This document shows positions 36,101-46,522 of a stretch of DNA of 64,000 nucleotides, piece by piece. A program made the translations under genes and the position numbers. This stretch comes from Neurospora tetrasperma FGSC 2508 (lineage: Eukaryota > Ascomycota > Sordariomycetes > Sordariales > Sordariaceae). Every line of letters starts with the position of its first letter. The first letter of the stretch is position 1. The stretch is from the NCBI RefSeq assembly GCF_000213175.1, contig NW_009799099.1, positions 4,094,473 through 4,158,472 on the forward strand, given 5' to 3'. The notes below the pieces were generated by a model, which saw only the letters and a list, made by a program, of their open reading frames with translations, searched no databases and was not told where the DNA came from.

Positions 36101-39100
36101 TCTGCTACTCGCCACTCAGCTGCATACAATTCACTGTGGCAGTATAAAGACGGTAAAAGCGTGATCATACCATATCATACCAAAACTTTTGTTATCGAAT
36201 CACAGAAATCACACCTCAACATACCTTTCCATCTTCCACATCTCGATAACGCCCTGCTTTCGATCTTTCCCAAGCACTCAGCTCAACAAGTGTACCCCGG
36301 ATAAGTCATCCTTGAAAATTTCCAAACTTACCTATTCTATTCTATTACAGGTACCCTACTGTCAGCTCACCCAACTCGGAGGTTACCTACCTAGGCTGGG
36401 GCTCCTTTTCCCCCACAGTACCACAGCAACGGAAGGGGTAATTTCGGCAGACCGCCGATCACTTCACCAGCCCACCGGAAACCCATCTTAATCAGCAACA
36501 CCCATGTGCAGCACCCTTGAGGGGCTTAGGAATCTACTATGTAAAGAGAGGTGAAAGAAATCCGAGGGGACCGATTCCTCACCACCACATCCGATGACTG
36601 CCGAGATTCTTTTAAGGCTCCAGGAGTCCTTTGAAATTTTCCGAGCGAATGGATGGACACGGAAAGAGGACAAAGACCCAAACTGGAAGTCGGTCAGGAT
36701 CATCACCACTCACTCACCCACCTCACTCGCTCGCTTTTCCCTTAATGAGACTCTCTCGGCTCTTCTCTTCCAGTCACAAACCTAGTTCCAGCTCGAAAGA
36801 AAGTCGATGTCGATGTGCCCGATTTACATCCACAATCAATCGGAATGCAAGGTTGTCATCGACGATTTCTGGGTGTTCTGGGTTCTGTCTACCCGTATCT
36901 CCTTCTCCATCGTGTCCTGGTTGGTCGGTCCAGTCACTTTTTCTTTTTTCTTTTCAACCAGGGGTAGGAATCTCATCATACTCACATCATATGCCATCTG
37001 CTTTCGGCTTTCGGAAAGGAGCAAGCTGAACAATCCCATCATCCTCGCTCCTTGGGATTCGAACCCCCCAACCCTTAAGGAGGAGCCCGAGGATGGTGTA
37101 TGCAACTTCTTGGGTGCCCATGAGGTGCCCGAATACCCATAGGAGAGCGATCGAAAGATCGAAGTCATCCCTAGATTACCAGGTAGGTGGTCAACAGCTC
37201 GGAAAGAAACTGATTGGAGCAAACATCATGGGAGGTAGACTACATCGACCCAACAGTCTGTTTGTACCCTACTAGGGGCTGAAGGCCAGCTCTCTCGCTA
37301 CATGCCTACTTGTACCGACCTGGAACTAGTCCGCGCGCCTTCTTTACGGCGGGAATATGGCGGTGCCCTCCTTTCTCTAGCTGTGCTTGTCTATCCGCTC
37401 AATCCCCTTAGTGCCCTTCATTATGTGCATAATGTACACACAAGATACCGGTCGAAGGTTCACCCGTAAATCCAAATTTTGTTTTAGACTAAATCGTTTC
37501 GTGTCAGTCTGTCACCAGGTCGGCTCGATTTTCACAGTGAGTTTAAGGAGAATGCGTACGTTGACAAGGCGCGAATATGTTTCAGGGCATCCATCCCCAG
37601 TGTCCGGATAGACGACATCTTGGGATTACACGTGTTAGCCTTGGCCGCGACAAGGAAAAGAAATCGGAATGAACGATCGCGGAATATTTGGATATTTCTT
37701 TACGTTCAGTCCAAAAATGTAAGAAGCTGCCTGCCAGGTCGGCCGCCAATGGATCAAGATCAGGTGCCACGACTTACATACTGGTAAAGATGGTCACTCG
37801 TCAATAACTCGACTAATAAAGTATGAATGTTGGTAATGATAGTTGTGAGCGCTTGAGTATCCCTTGAGACTCTTCCCCATAAGCTTGTAAACTCTAACTG
37901 GGGTGAATCAGGTATCTGGTACTGAGTGAAGAGAAAGAGAGTGGTGAGGCTGGGGTAGGGAAACGAGAACCAAGAACGAAGAAGGAAGATTGGAAATATG
38001 GAATCGAGTGAGGACCCAACTGGCTCTTCTACTTGGGGAAACTAAATACTCAATGACCTGATTCACCGCGGTCAACAACAAAGCGAACGAAACTCCAAGG
38101 TGCCGTTGGTGCGCCGGCGATGGGTAATAAAGCACAGGTATCTGACTCGCCCCAGCTCAAGGCAGGGTGAACCAGGGAAGGCCCATACACGAGGCTCAAT
38201 AATACATATTTGGCTTGGGAATCTGGACTATAGGTGAGAAAGTCAGGTTCTTCTTCGGAAACTGAGATAATCTTAGGCTTTCGAAGCTGTTTGCGACTGG
38301 ATGATCCGATAAGAATAGCATGGCCATGATACCTTGATCATCTGCCAGGCAGCCAAGAGAAAAAGGACCCAAAACTCTGAAGACGGAAAGGGGGGCATCT
38401 CATGAGCATAACGTAACATGATGCAGTAGAGCCAGAATGTATCCCATCCTCAAAATTGATTGAGGTCAGGCCAGTGGTGTCGGGCGAAAGTATCTGACAG
38501 CGTGGCATGTACCGCAATCCGTGCCTTCCTTGAACATATCGCCGAAGGTTTCGGCGTAATCGAGAAGGCACGAGGACCTTGCAAAAATGAGAAGGATCAA
38601 ATTGTCGGGGTTCCAGTTAGAAAACGAAAAAGGTAAGGACATGGAAAAGAGAAAGCACGAGTTGTAAGGCCAGTGGACGACAGTGAGGTTTTGATCCGGA
38701 CTTGCTAATAATTCCATTGTATGTCCCAGGATGCTTTGCTGTGTTCCAAACGTAATGTCAATGTCACAGGACTCCGTCGCGAAAAAAAAATCCGGCTGGG
38801 GGCCATTCACTCGTCCATCCTCTTCTATGCTAATGAACATTGCCGAAGTCTAGCCTTAATGTGACCTGAAGAAATTCACGGCACGGCATGTTACTTGAAT
38901 GAGGTCCAAATTCACCGCAATCTCAGGCTCGTCACAAACTGGTTCCCTTGAAGCCTCTCCAAACAAGCATGATACGTGGCTACATGCATTATAGGTATGA
39001 GACTGGAGAGTCTTGAACGTCCGCTCTTTCCGCCCCCTACCAACAGTCACAACCACTCGGGAAATCACCAGTCACTCATCCACCTCATACACTTAGTCCC

Positions 39101-40803
39101 GTCCATTGACCGTTATACCGTACTCAGTTCTTCAGTCACTACCTCTATTTTATACCAACATCACGCTACAGGTGTCTAATTACTTTCACTTGAACGTTTA
39201 CGTACCTAATTCCATAGGGCAGGCAGACAGTACGTTATCCTAGTTATCTGACGGTGACATCCGGAAATAGCAGCAAGTTGTGCTTTCCCCAATGGGAAAA
39301 ATGATGGATCTCTGAAAGACCCCTCATGGAAGATTGGAACAAATCAATCAAGAATGAGGAAGAGGTACATTGAAGTGGTAGCAAAGGAGAGGAGTGCCTA
39401 GAGAGATGACTCGACCACTTATCGTACTAGTGGGAAGAGCCAGGTTCGAGTAACTTCAAAGAGAAGTGTGGAGACTTAGCTTATACTCTCCTGATAAGTG
39501 ATGGCCAGCGACGGTAAGCTCATGTCGCGCTATTCCTTTCGCCATCTATTTTCTGCACCCTAACGCTCGTCGACGGAGCTATTATACTTTAATCTTTTTC
39601 TATGGTTGAAATCTACCAGACCTCATCGGTGAAGCTGGGCTATGTGGTGTTGGCGGAACATGTAAGCAGTAGTCAGCAGGAGCTCTTTGATGGCTTTCGG
39701 TGTTTTGTCTTTTCAAAACATCTCTTCTACATCTACTTGTCCCTTTGTTTTACCTCCTAGATCATACTGTATGATCCCTCGCTTTCGCCGTGCATCACAC
39801 AACCTCAGCTATTGTTCATGTTCTTGTAGGTATCATTACTTTATGTCGTTATTATCATTTATATCTCTTTGCGCACCGATGACCGGAATTGCCTGGTAAC
39901 TCTACTACATGCCCAAGTGATCTGAAAGCTCTCTTGGATAAAAATACAGCTATGTTTATTGAGTTTTCTTCTCTGTTCAAAGATGGGCTCGAAGGTATCG
40001 AGAACAAGCATGCTGAACGGTTGGTAAACTGTTTCTACTTAAGCCAAGTGCGAATCATATGTTGTCGATTGGTATGTAAAGGAAGAGGTTAAGCTTTGCT
40101 CTTTGGTTCATCGGTAGGTGGGTAGCTTGGACATTGCTTGTCAGCTCACCCCGTGAGTAGTGGACTACGACGTTGTCTGCCAAATAGCGATGGTTTGAGC
40201 CAGCCCTCTGACCCCTTTTCCCTTTCAAAATTTTGGTAGACGAACTTACACACAGTCTGATACCGGCTTGTCACTTAACATGATCTTGCTAGTCCCAATG
40301 AAATGTGTCTCATGTCGTCCTAAATGCCGTACTGACACTGTGAAATCAATGCATGACACTGGGTCATAAACACATCACCATTAGCTGACTTAACATATTC
40401 GCAGGAATTCAAGCTTAAGCTTTAAGCTTTGAGTAAACTGCATGAACTGGATGTAAGATACCCAGAGGGAATCATCAAAGGTTTCGAGCTGACAAGCAGT
40501 CCAGGTTGTAACTTTATCAACAGGTACGATGCCCGATCAGGTTCAGTTCTACCTAAACTTCCGCATGCGTGTGTCCTTGTCGTCGCTCTTACCTTGACAG
40601 AACAACGCACCTACCTACGCTGAACAAGGTGAACAGGAGCATTTGATACGTTCGCAATTTGAACCTTCCTCATACTAAGCGCCCAAATTCAACCCAGCCA
40701 TCACAAACACGGTGTTTTTTCTTTTCGTTACTTTTTTTTCCTTCTGTTAGCAGATGACTGATTATAGGTACTATGCCCGTTTCGATTTTATAATATTCAC
40801 AAC
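30152..40803. other. Gene-poor region, right part of the first desert
   Basis: About 10.6 kb without a gene I can support. The first few hundred bases should hold the promoter and leader of the small Cys4 gene. Scattered features: TACC/GGTA-rich clusters near 30685, 30730, 31400 and 36385; a weak tRNA-like structure at 37044-37150 (-); and a coding-like stretch at about 39602-40030 (+). Open frames up to about 145 codons occur on both strands but lack domains, signal peptides that fit, or splice partners. Confidence 0.5.
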
Positions 40804-40912
40804 GGCAAGATGGCCGAGCGGTCTAAGGCGCCAGGTTCAGGTCTACTTGAACTTTGCTCATCTGAGCTTCCTGGTCCAGCAATGGGCGTGGGTTCGAATC
40901 CCACTCTTGTCA
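40804..40912 (+). tRNA. tRNA-Leu (anticodon CAG) with 27-nt intron
   Basis: The acceptor stem GGCAAGA (40804-40810) pairs with TCTTGTC (40905-40911), including one G-U pair, followed by discriminator A (40912). The A box lies in TGGCCGAGCGGTCTAAGGC, the D-arm pattern of Leu tRNAs. The anticodon stem CCAGG (40831-40835) pairs with CCTGG (40870-40874). The anticodon CAG is at 40838-40840, with G at position 37. A 27-nt intron at 40842-40868 sits at the canonical place, one base 3' of the anticodon. A long class II variable arm follows, then the T arm GTGGG-TTCGAAT-CCCAC. A pyrimidine-rich stretch with TTTT runs starts about ten bases downstream and can end RNA polymerase III transcription. Confidence 0.95.
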
Positions 40913-41697
40913 TATTCTTTTGTTGATTTTTTTTGGCCTTTTTGATGTTACGTTCGGATTGTCCATACCTATGGCTGCTATGTTGTGGATCATGATGTGT
41001 TCAACTCCATATGGAACACTGTCGGTGGTTGCGCGAAGGCTTGGAAACATGGGACGGTATCTGACAAGATACTCCAATTCCTAGAGCCGTCTGCTTGGTA
41101 GCTTTTGGATCGCGATAATGATGAGTAGGAGTAAAGGAAGTTCAATGTCGAAATGCGTCGTTGTTCCCACGGAAAGCAGAGACGATCAAAAGCACTTCCT
41201 GAGCTTTGGACTGACAGTTGTGAAGGATGCTTGGGTAATAATGCCCTCGCAGCTGACAAACAGCTGTTAGCCGATTGTGTTGCCAGCTGCCTGTAGCCAG
41301 GGGCAAGCTTCACCAACGCAGGAACTGCGACAGTGACGAAGTTGAACGGGAACCTGCTTATCTTATCGCTGTTGGCGAAGGTCCGCGAGCTGCATCATCG
41401 CATTGAACATTCGCCGTGACGTCTGCAGTTGTAGCTTGTTGGCGTACGGAGTTGGTTCGCTTGATATTATTTTCTATGATCAGTAGCATCTATAACCGCC
41501 AGCGTGTCAATTCAGACATTACCGAGCGATATTGAACTTAGCTTCCGTTCTGCTGTTCTGATTCAACCCTCGCTTCTGCCGTTGGACAGCTCCTGCCCCG
41601 CCACAAACTCGCAACGTTCTAATACATCTGTCACCTTACGCCAACACATCCACGGCTTCAGCCCACACCCTTTGGAATCTGCCGAAATTGCGCCAAA
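40913..41697. other. Intergenic region between tRNA-Leu and the UCH gene
   Basis: A stretch of 785 bp holding the T-rich pol III terminator just after the tRNA (TTTTTTTT near 40926) and the promoter and leader of the UCH37-like gene. No other gene is seen. Confidence 0.6.
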
Positions 41698-42831
41698 ATG
41701 AGTGGTGGTTGGAACACCAGTAAGTTGGGCTGCGGCACCCTAGCTACAGTGCTTTCTGAGCTGACAATTCGTCCACAGTCGAGTCCGATGCGGTATGTTG
41801 ACCATTTGTCCACGTCGAGGTACTTCCCGGCACACATGCGCAGGACTTCAAGACTGACAATTCACTTCAAGGGCGTCTTCACCGATCTTCTCACCAATCT
41901 CGGCGTAAAAGGTGTCCAATTCGAAGAACTCCTCTCCCTAGAACCCGATGCCCTCGCGCAGCTGCACCCCGTCTACGGCGTCATCTTTCTCTTCAAGTAC
42001 CCGACAAACGAGCCCTACCGAGGGACTGACAAGCCTCTCGATGGCACCTTTGACTACGACGCCAGCGAACGACTCTTCTTCGCTCATCAGACCATCCAGA
42101 ACGCGTGTGGTACGCAGGCGCTCCTGAGCGTGCTCCTCAACAAAGCCAACCCGTCCGTCTCCCAAGAAGGCGATGCGGGGTACATCGACATCGGCGACAA
42201 GCTTCGCGACTTCCGCGACTTCACCATCGCCCTGCCGGCCGAAATCCGCGGCGAAGCGCTCTCCAACTCGGAGCTGATCCGCGACACGCACAACTCGTTT
42301 GCGCGCAGTAGTCCCTTTATCGACGAGACGCAGCGTCGGCCCGATGAGGAGGAAGGAGACGCATTCCATTTCATTGCGTACTCGCCCATCGGCGGCACCC
42401 TTTACGAGCTCGACGGCCTGCAGCCGGCGCCCATCAGCCACGGCGCTTGTACCCAGGAGGACTTCCCGCAGAAGGTTATGGACGTTCTGCAGCGGCGCAT
42501 TGCCAGGTATGACGCCAGCGAGATCCGGTTCAATCTGCTGGCTATGATCAGAGACCTGCGGATTCGGGCACGCGAGTTTGCCGATGAGGAATTGCTGGCG
42601 AGCGAGGAGCGCAAGCGTGAGGCTTGGCGGTTCGAGAACGCCCTGAGGCGACACAACTTTGTGGGGTTTGCGGGCGAAATTCTCAAGGGTGTTGTGTCGG
42701 CGAAGCTTGCGGCAGGAGGAAGTGCGTATGACGACTGGGTTAACCAGGGCAAGAAGAATATGGAGAAGAGGGCAGCTGAGCAGAGGGCAAGGAAAGGTGG
42801 AGAGGGGGAAGACGTAGAGATGCAGGGCTGA
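41698..42831 (+). CDS. uch37: UCH37/UCHL5-type ubiquitin C-terminal hydrolase
   Basis: Cysteine deubiquitinase of peptidase family C12; in other organisms it works on the 19S proteasome (and INO80 in animals) trimming ubiquitin chains. Exons: 41698-41719 (22 nt), 41779-41792 (14 nt) and 41872-42831, giving 331 residues beginning MSGGWNTIESDAGVF, which matches the conserved W-x-IESDPGVF start of the family. All active-site residues are present with family spacing: Q85 (oxyanion), C91 in QNACGTQA, H178 in DAFHFIAY and D193 in YELDGL. The C-terminal extension (about 245-331) has the helical ULD-type tail with the FVGFAGEILKG segment, which separates UCH37 from short UCH enzymes. The 14-nt middle exon is a true microexon: skipping it shifts the frame. 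Confidence 0.95.
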   Translation: MSGGWNTSKLGCGTLATVLSELTIRPQSSPMRYVDHLSTSRYFPAHMRRTSRLTIHFKGVFTDLLTNLGVKGVQFEELLSLEPDALAQLHPVYGVIFLFKYPTNEPYRGTDKPLDGTFDYDASERLFFAHQTIQNACGTQALLSVLLNKANPSVSQEGDAGYIDIGDKLRDFRDFTIALPAEIRGEALSNSELIRDTHNSFARSSPFIDETQRRPDEEEGDAFHFIAYSPIGGTLYELDGLQPAPISHGACTQEDFPQKVMDVLQRRIARYDASEIRFNLLAMIRDLRIRAREFADEELLASEERKREAWRFENALRRHNFVGFAGEILKGVVSAKLAAGGSAYDDWVNQGKKNMEKRAAEQRARKGGEGEDVEMQG

Positions 42832-43497
42832 AGAGTCCCATTTACTCATCTAAGAAACTGGCGGGGGCATTTGTTTGGTTATGTGTATGATCACGATTAT
42901 ATGAGCTCCCTGATCGGCCATTGTAAGCACGCTGGGTGCTGAGGGGGGACAATGTGCGATCACCAAAGGCTTGTTGTACATGTGGTGAAGAGATAAGAAG
43001 CATCGGTGGATTTCATACAAAAGGGTTATGATATCATAAGAGCCATGACTGTCAAATACCCAAGATACCCCCAGTGGCGAAACCTCAATAGCAGCTGTAT
43101 TTGCTCAAGCATCACTTCTCACGCAGCAAAGGGGGCACATCCAACTGAACTCGGGGATGCTGGATTGGGTATCGTTTCGGGAAGGCTAGCTACCTGAACA
43201 TCATGCGGCTCTGCATCAGGGGCAGACAGGTACGTCACAGCCACTCTCAGAGCTCAGGTAACCCGCAGTTCGGTTTGGCGTCCCGTTGGCAATTACGCCA
43301 GGACTTGAATGATTACTTGTTTCGCCGTGTCATGCTTTCTCAAATTCTTTTATTGAGTATTCATGATCGACCCCTTTTTCCCTGGAATCGTGACCTTGAC
43401 CCGAAAAATGCCATGCTCGCGTACACCGTTCCGGAAAAAAAGTGAAGCCCTCAATCAAAACATCCCCTCGTCCAATCACCTAGCTATCAAAGCGCAT
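42832..43497. other. Convergent 3' intergenic region
   Basis: A stretch of 666 bp between the convergent UCH37 and RPL17 genes. It should hold both 3' UTRs. I see no gene. Confidence 0.6.
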
Positions 43498-44537
43498 TTA
43501 AGCGGCAGTGATGGCACGGCGGACGCGAGCGCCACGCTGGCGGGAGGAAAGGTGAGCCTCCTCGCGGACAACGGCCTCGGACTTCTGGACGACCTCATCG
43601 GCCTCAGTGAGGATAAGCTCGATGTGGCAGGGGTTGGACATGTAGGGGTTGATCTAAAGCATAACTGTTAGCCAATGGCCGGCTTGATCGTCTGTCTGCC
43701 GGCGCAGAAGCAGATATCAGGGGGGTATCTCGGGGTTTGACGTACGCGACCGTGAGCGCGGTAAGTGCGGCGGCGCTGCTTGGGGGCCTGGTTGACCTGG
43801 ATGTGCTTGACAACGAGGTTGCCAGTGTCAAGACCCTTGGCATCGGCGTTGGCCTCAGCGTTCTTGAGGAGACCGAGAAGGAACTCGGCGGACTTGGCGG
43901 GCCAGCGGGCGCGGGAAACACCGAACTGCTTGCCTATATGACGAAGAAACGGTCAGCACCGTGTCTTCCATGTCCTCCATTCGATTGCGGTTTCGTGTCG
44001 GTCGGTCGCGGTTCCATCATGCTGACAATGCCCCCCTATTCCCCCACCACTTTGTCCTCCCCACTGTCGTCGTCGTCGCATGATGTACCGGTTCGGGTGT
44101 CTTTGTGCATGTAAATCTCGAGTAAGTCGTACCTTGGGCGGCGCGGCCGGTGCCACCAGCGTAGCGTCTCATGGGGACAGCCTCCTTCTTCTCAAGAACG
44201 TTCTCGAGGAACTTCTGAGCACGCTGGAGCTTCCAGCCATTGATGGCCTGGGCGGTCTCACGGGTGTTCTTGAAGGAGACACGGAGGTAAGAGCCGCGCG
44301 AGCGGGCGGACTTAGCCGGGGCAATCTCAGTCGCAGCGTACCGAACCTGCGATTTTGAACAAGACTCGGTCAGCGATTCACTCTCCTCCAAGTGCTCGCA
44401 ATGCTCGCAAAGCCGTCATTGTCGTCCGTTGAGAATTTCGTCGTCATTTCGGCTGCAGAAGCCCGAAAACTGTCCTGAAGCAAAATAACGGCGGCGATTC
44501 TCTCGTTCGACGGATTTCGCAGGGATTTACTCACCAT
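43498..44537 (-). CDS. rpl17: 60S ribosomal protein L17 (uL22)
   Basis: A structural protein of the large subunit that lines the peptide exit tunnel. Exons on the minus strand: 44537-44535 (ATG only), 44346-44133, 43933-43746 and 43653-43498, giving 186 residues, the usual length for eukaryotic L17. Conserved stretches include [41 protein letters not shown], a tunnel-loop segment around [20 protein letters not shown], and [12 protein letters not shown]. The first coding exon consists solely of the initiator codon, directly followed by a GTGAGT donor. It is divergent from fibrillarin across a 541-bp shared region, which suggests coordinated expression. Confidence 0.96.
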
Positions 44538-45078
44538 CTTGCCTGCTTGTCGATGAGAGGACGGGGAATCGACCAAGTGTGATGTTCAGAGGTGGTGATG
44601 GGTTCCAATTTTGGCGTACAAAAACCGATTTTCGCGATTAGGGCTCTGTGGGCACTGCGTAGGTGGCTCGTGCGGACCGTCACTTTGCCTGAGGCACGTG
44701 CACGCGGGGACAGTAAGTGCTAGCGTCGATAACAGCCTGCCTCCTGGACTGCCAGCCGTACACGATAGCGTCCGCAACAAACTGGAGAGCCTCGACCGCC
44801 ACGCCAGGACGACAGCCAATTGCAAAGGCAGATGGCCTCGACCGGAAAAAAAAGTGCTCCAGCGATGAGACTTGGTGCCCCGCTTTTTTTTCTCTTCAAT
44901 CCATGTCCAGGAAATTTTGCACCCAGCTCCAGCAAAAGCTCTTTTCCGAGTCCTCGACAGCGCCGCGCGACAACTCTAAACCCATTGTGCCTCGCACGAC
45001 AGATCTTACAACGCGTTTCGGCCCAGAATCGCAACTCATACCGACTCCGACTTATCAATACCGACACATTCTATAACA
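44538..45078. promoter_or_regulatory. Shared divergent promoter of rpl17 and fibrillarin
   Basis: A 541-bp region between the start codons of two ribosome-production genes transcribed in opposite directions. The fibrillarin side has a pyrimidine/CA-rich leader ending in CTATAACA before the ATG. No classic TATA box was placed with confidence. Common control is inference from layout. Confidence 0.55.
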
Positions 45079-46522
45079 ATGGGCTTCGAGCGTGGTGGCA
45101 GAGGCGGCGCCCGTGGCGGTGGTCGTGGTGGATTCGGTGGTGATCGTGGTGGCAGAGGCGGCGCCCGTGGCGGTAGCCGTGGTGGCTTCGGTGGTGAGTT
45201 TGGCCTCAATGCCATCGCCTGAACCGTATTTGCGGTTATGTCGTTGCTTCTGTTCGTCATCTTGCGAGGTGTCTCAATGTCTGCTGCGGCTCGTGGTCGC
45301 CATGCATGCCTCTTGACCCCTCGTAGTAGGATGACGATTTCAGTCGAACTTCATATCGCATTCGACTCTACATGCGATGGCAACAGCAACCACATCAACG
45401 CCAACACTTTACTGACAATGATTCGATAGGTGGCCGTGGTGGTGGTGCTCCCCGTGGTCGTGGCGGTCCTCGCGGTGGTGGCCGTGGCGGGTACGTCTTA
45501 TTAGCAAATCCGCTGATTACTTCAAAGACATTGACTGACATTCTGAGTATAGTGCTGGCCGTGGTGGTGCCCGCGGTGGCGCCAAGGGTGGTGCCGCTGG
45601 CAAGAAGGTCATCGTCGAGCCTCACCGTCACAAGGGCGTCTTCGTCGCTCGTGGTGGTAAGGAGGATCTCCTCGCTACTGTCAACCTTGTCCCTGGCGAA
45701 TCCGTCTATGGCGAGAAGAGAATCTCTGTCGAGAACGCCTCTAAGGAGGAGGGTGGTGCTTCCACCAAGACTGAGTACCGCGTACGTTTTCCAGGGTTTC
45801 CAGCTTGTGGCCTCCGACAAAGACTGACATTGGACTTTGCAGATTTGGAACCCTTTCCGTTCGAAGCTTGCTGCCGGTATCCTCGGTGGTCTTGAAACCA
45901 TCTATATGAAGCCTGGTTCCAAGGTCCTCTACCTCGGTGCCGCCTCCGGTACCTCGGTCTCTCACGTTGCCGATATTGTCGGTCCTACTGGTTCCGTCTA
46001 CGCCGTCGAGTTCTCCCACCGTTCCGGCCGTGATCTCATCAACATGGCTACTCGCCGCACCAACGTCATCCCCATCGTTGAGGATGCCCGTAAGCCCATG
46101 GCTTACCGCATGCTGCTCCCCATGGTCGATGTCATCTTCGCCGATGTTGCCCAGCCCGATCAGGCCAGGTAAGCCGACTTATACAGATCCTTGACACCGT
46201 ACGTGCCTGACACTAACACATTTCAGAATTGTCGGTATCAACGCCAAGCTCTTCTTGAAGCAGGGTGGTGGTCTTCTCATCTCTATCAAGGCTTCTTGCA
46301 TTGACTCCACTGCTCCTCCCGAGCAGGTCTTCGCTTCTGAGGTCCAGAAGCTCCGTGAGGACAAGTTCTTCCCCAAGGAGCAGTTGACTCTTGGTACGTT
46401 CATCCGCATCCCTTTTGGTTGATAGAGCCAACAATAACTAACAATCACCCACAGAGCCTTACGAGCGTGACCACGCTATGGTTTCTTGCGTCTACCAGCA
46501 GAAGGAGTTCGTCGATAACTGA
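45079..46522 (+). CDS. nop1: Fibrillarin (rRNA 2'-O-methyltransferase, Nop1)
   Basis: The catalytic subunit of box C/D snoRNPs in the nucleolus; methylates rRNA ribose 2'-OH and also acts in pre-rRNA processing. Six exons: 45079-45193, 45430-45490, 45553-45781, 45843-46168, 46227-46393 and 46455-46522, giving 321 residues. The N-terminal GAR domain (about 1-66) is made of RGG repeats spread over exons 1-3. Next come the [23 protein letters not shown]-domain signature and the SAM-binding loop [12 protein letters not shown] (about 166-177). Later catalytic-core segments include [15 protein letters not shown] and [11 protein letters not shown]. The C-terminus carries the [10 protein letters not shown] motif. 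Intron 1 (236 nt) is the longest; I looked for a box C/D snoRNA inside it and did not find a convincing one. Confidence 0.97.

Noticed and set aside
41938-42849. A 303-codon open frame antisense to the UCH37 gene
   Set aside because: Shadow of the GC3-biased deubiquitinase exon; no independent domain.
43934-44132. Possible box C/D snoRNA in an rpl17 intron
   Set aside because: An ATGATGG and a CTGA lie at suitable spacing, but the flanks do not pair and the CTGAC fits the branch point.
45194-45429. Possible box C/D snoRNA in fibrillarin intron 1
   Set aside because: ATGACGA and CTGA occur but the C box does not match RUGAUGA and no terminal stem pairs. The CTGAC near the 3' end is better explained as the branch point.
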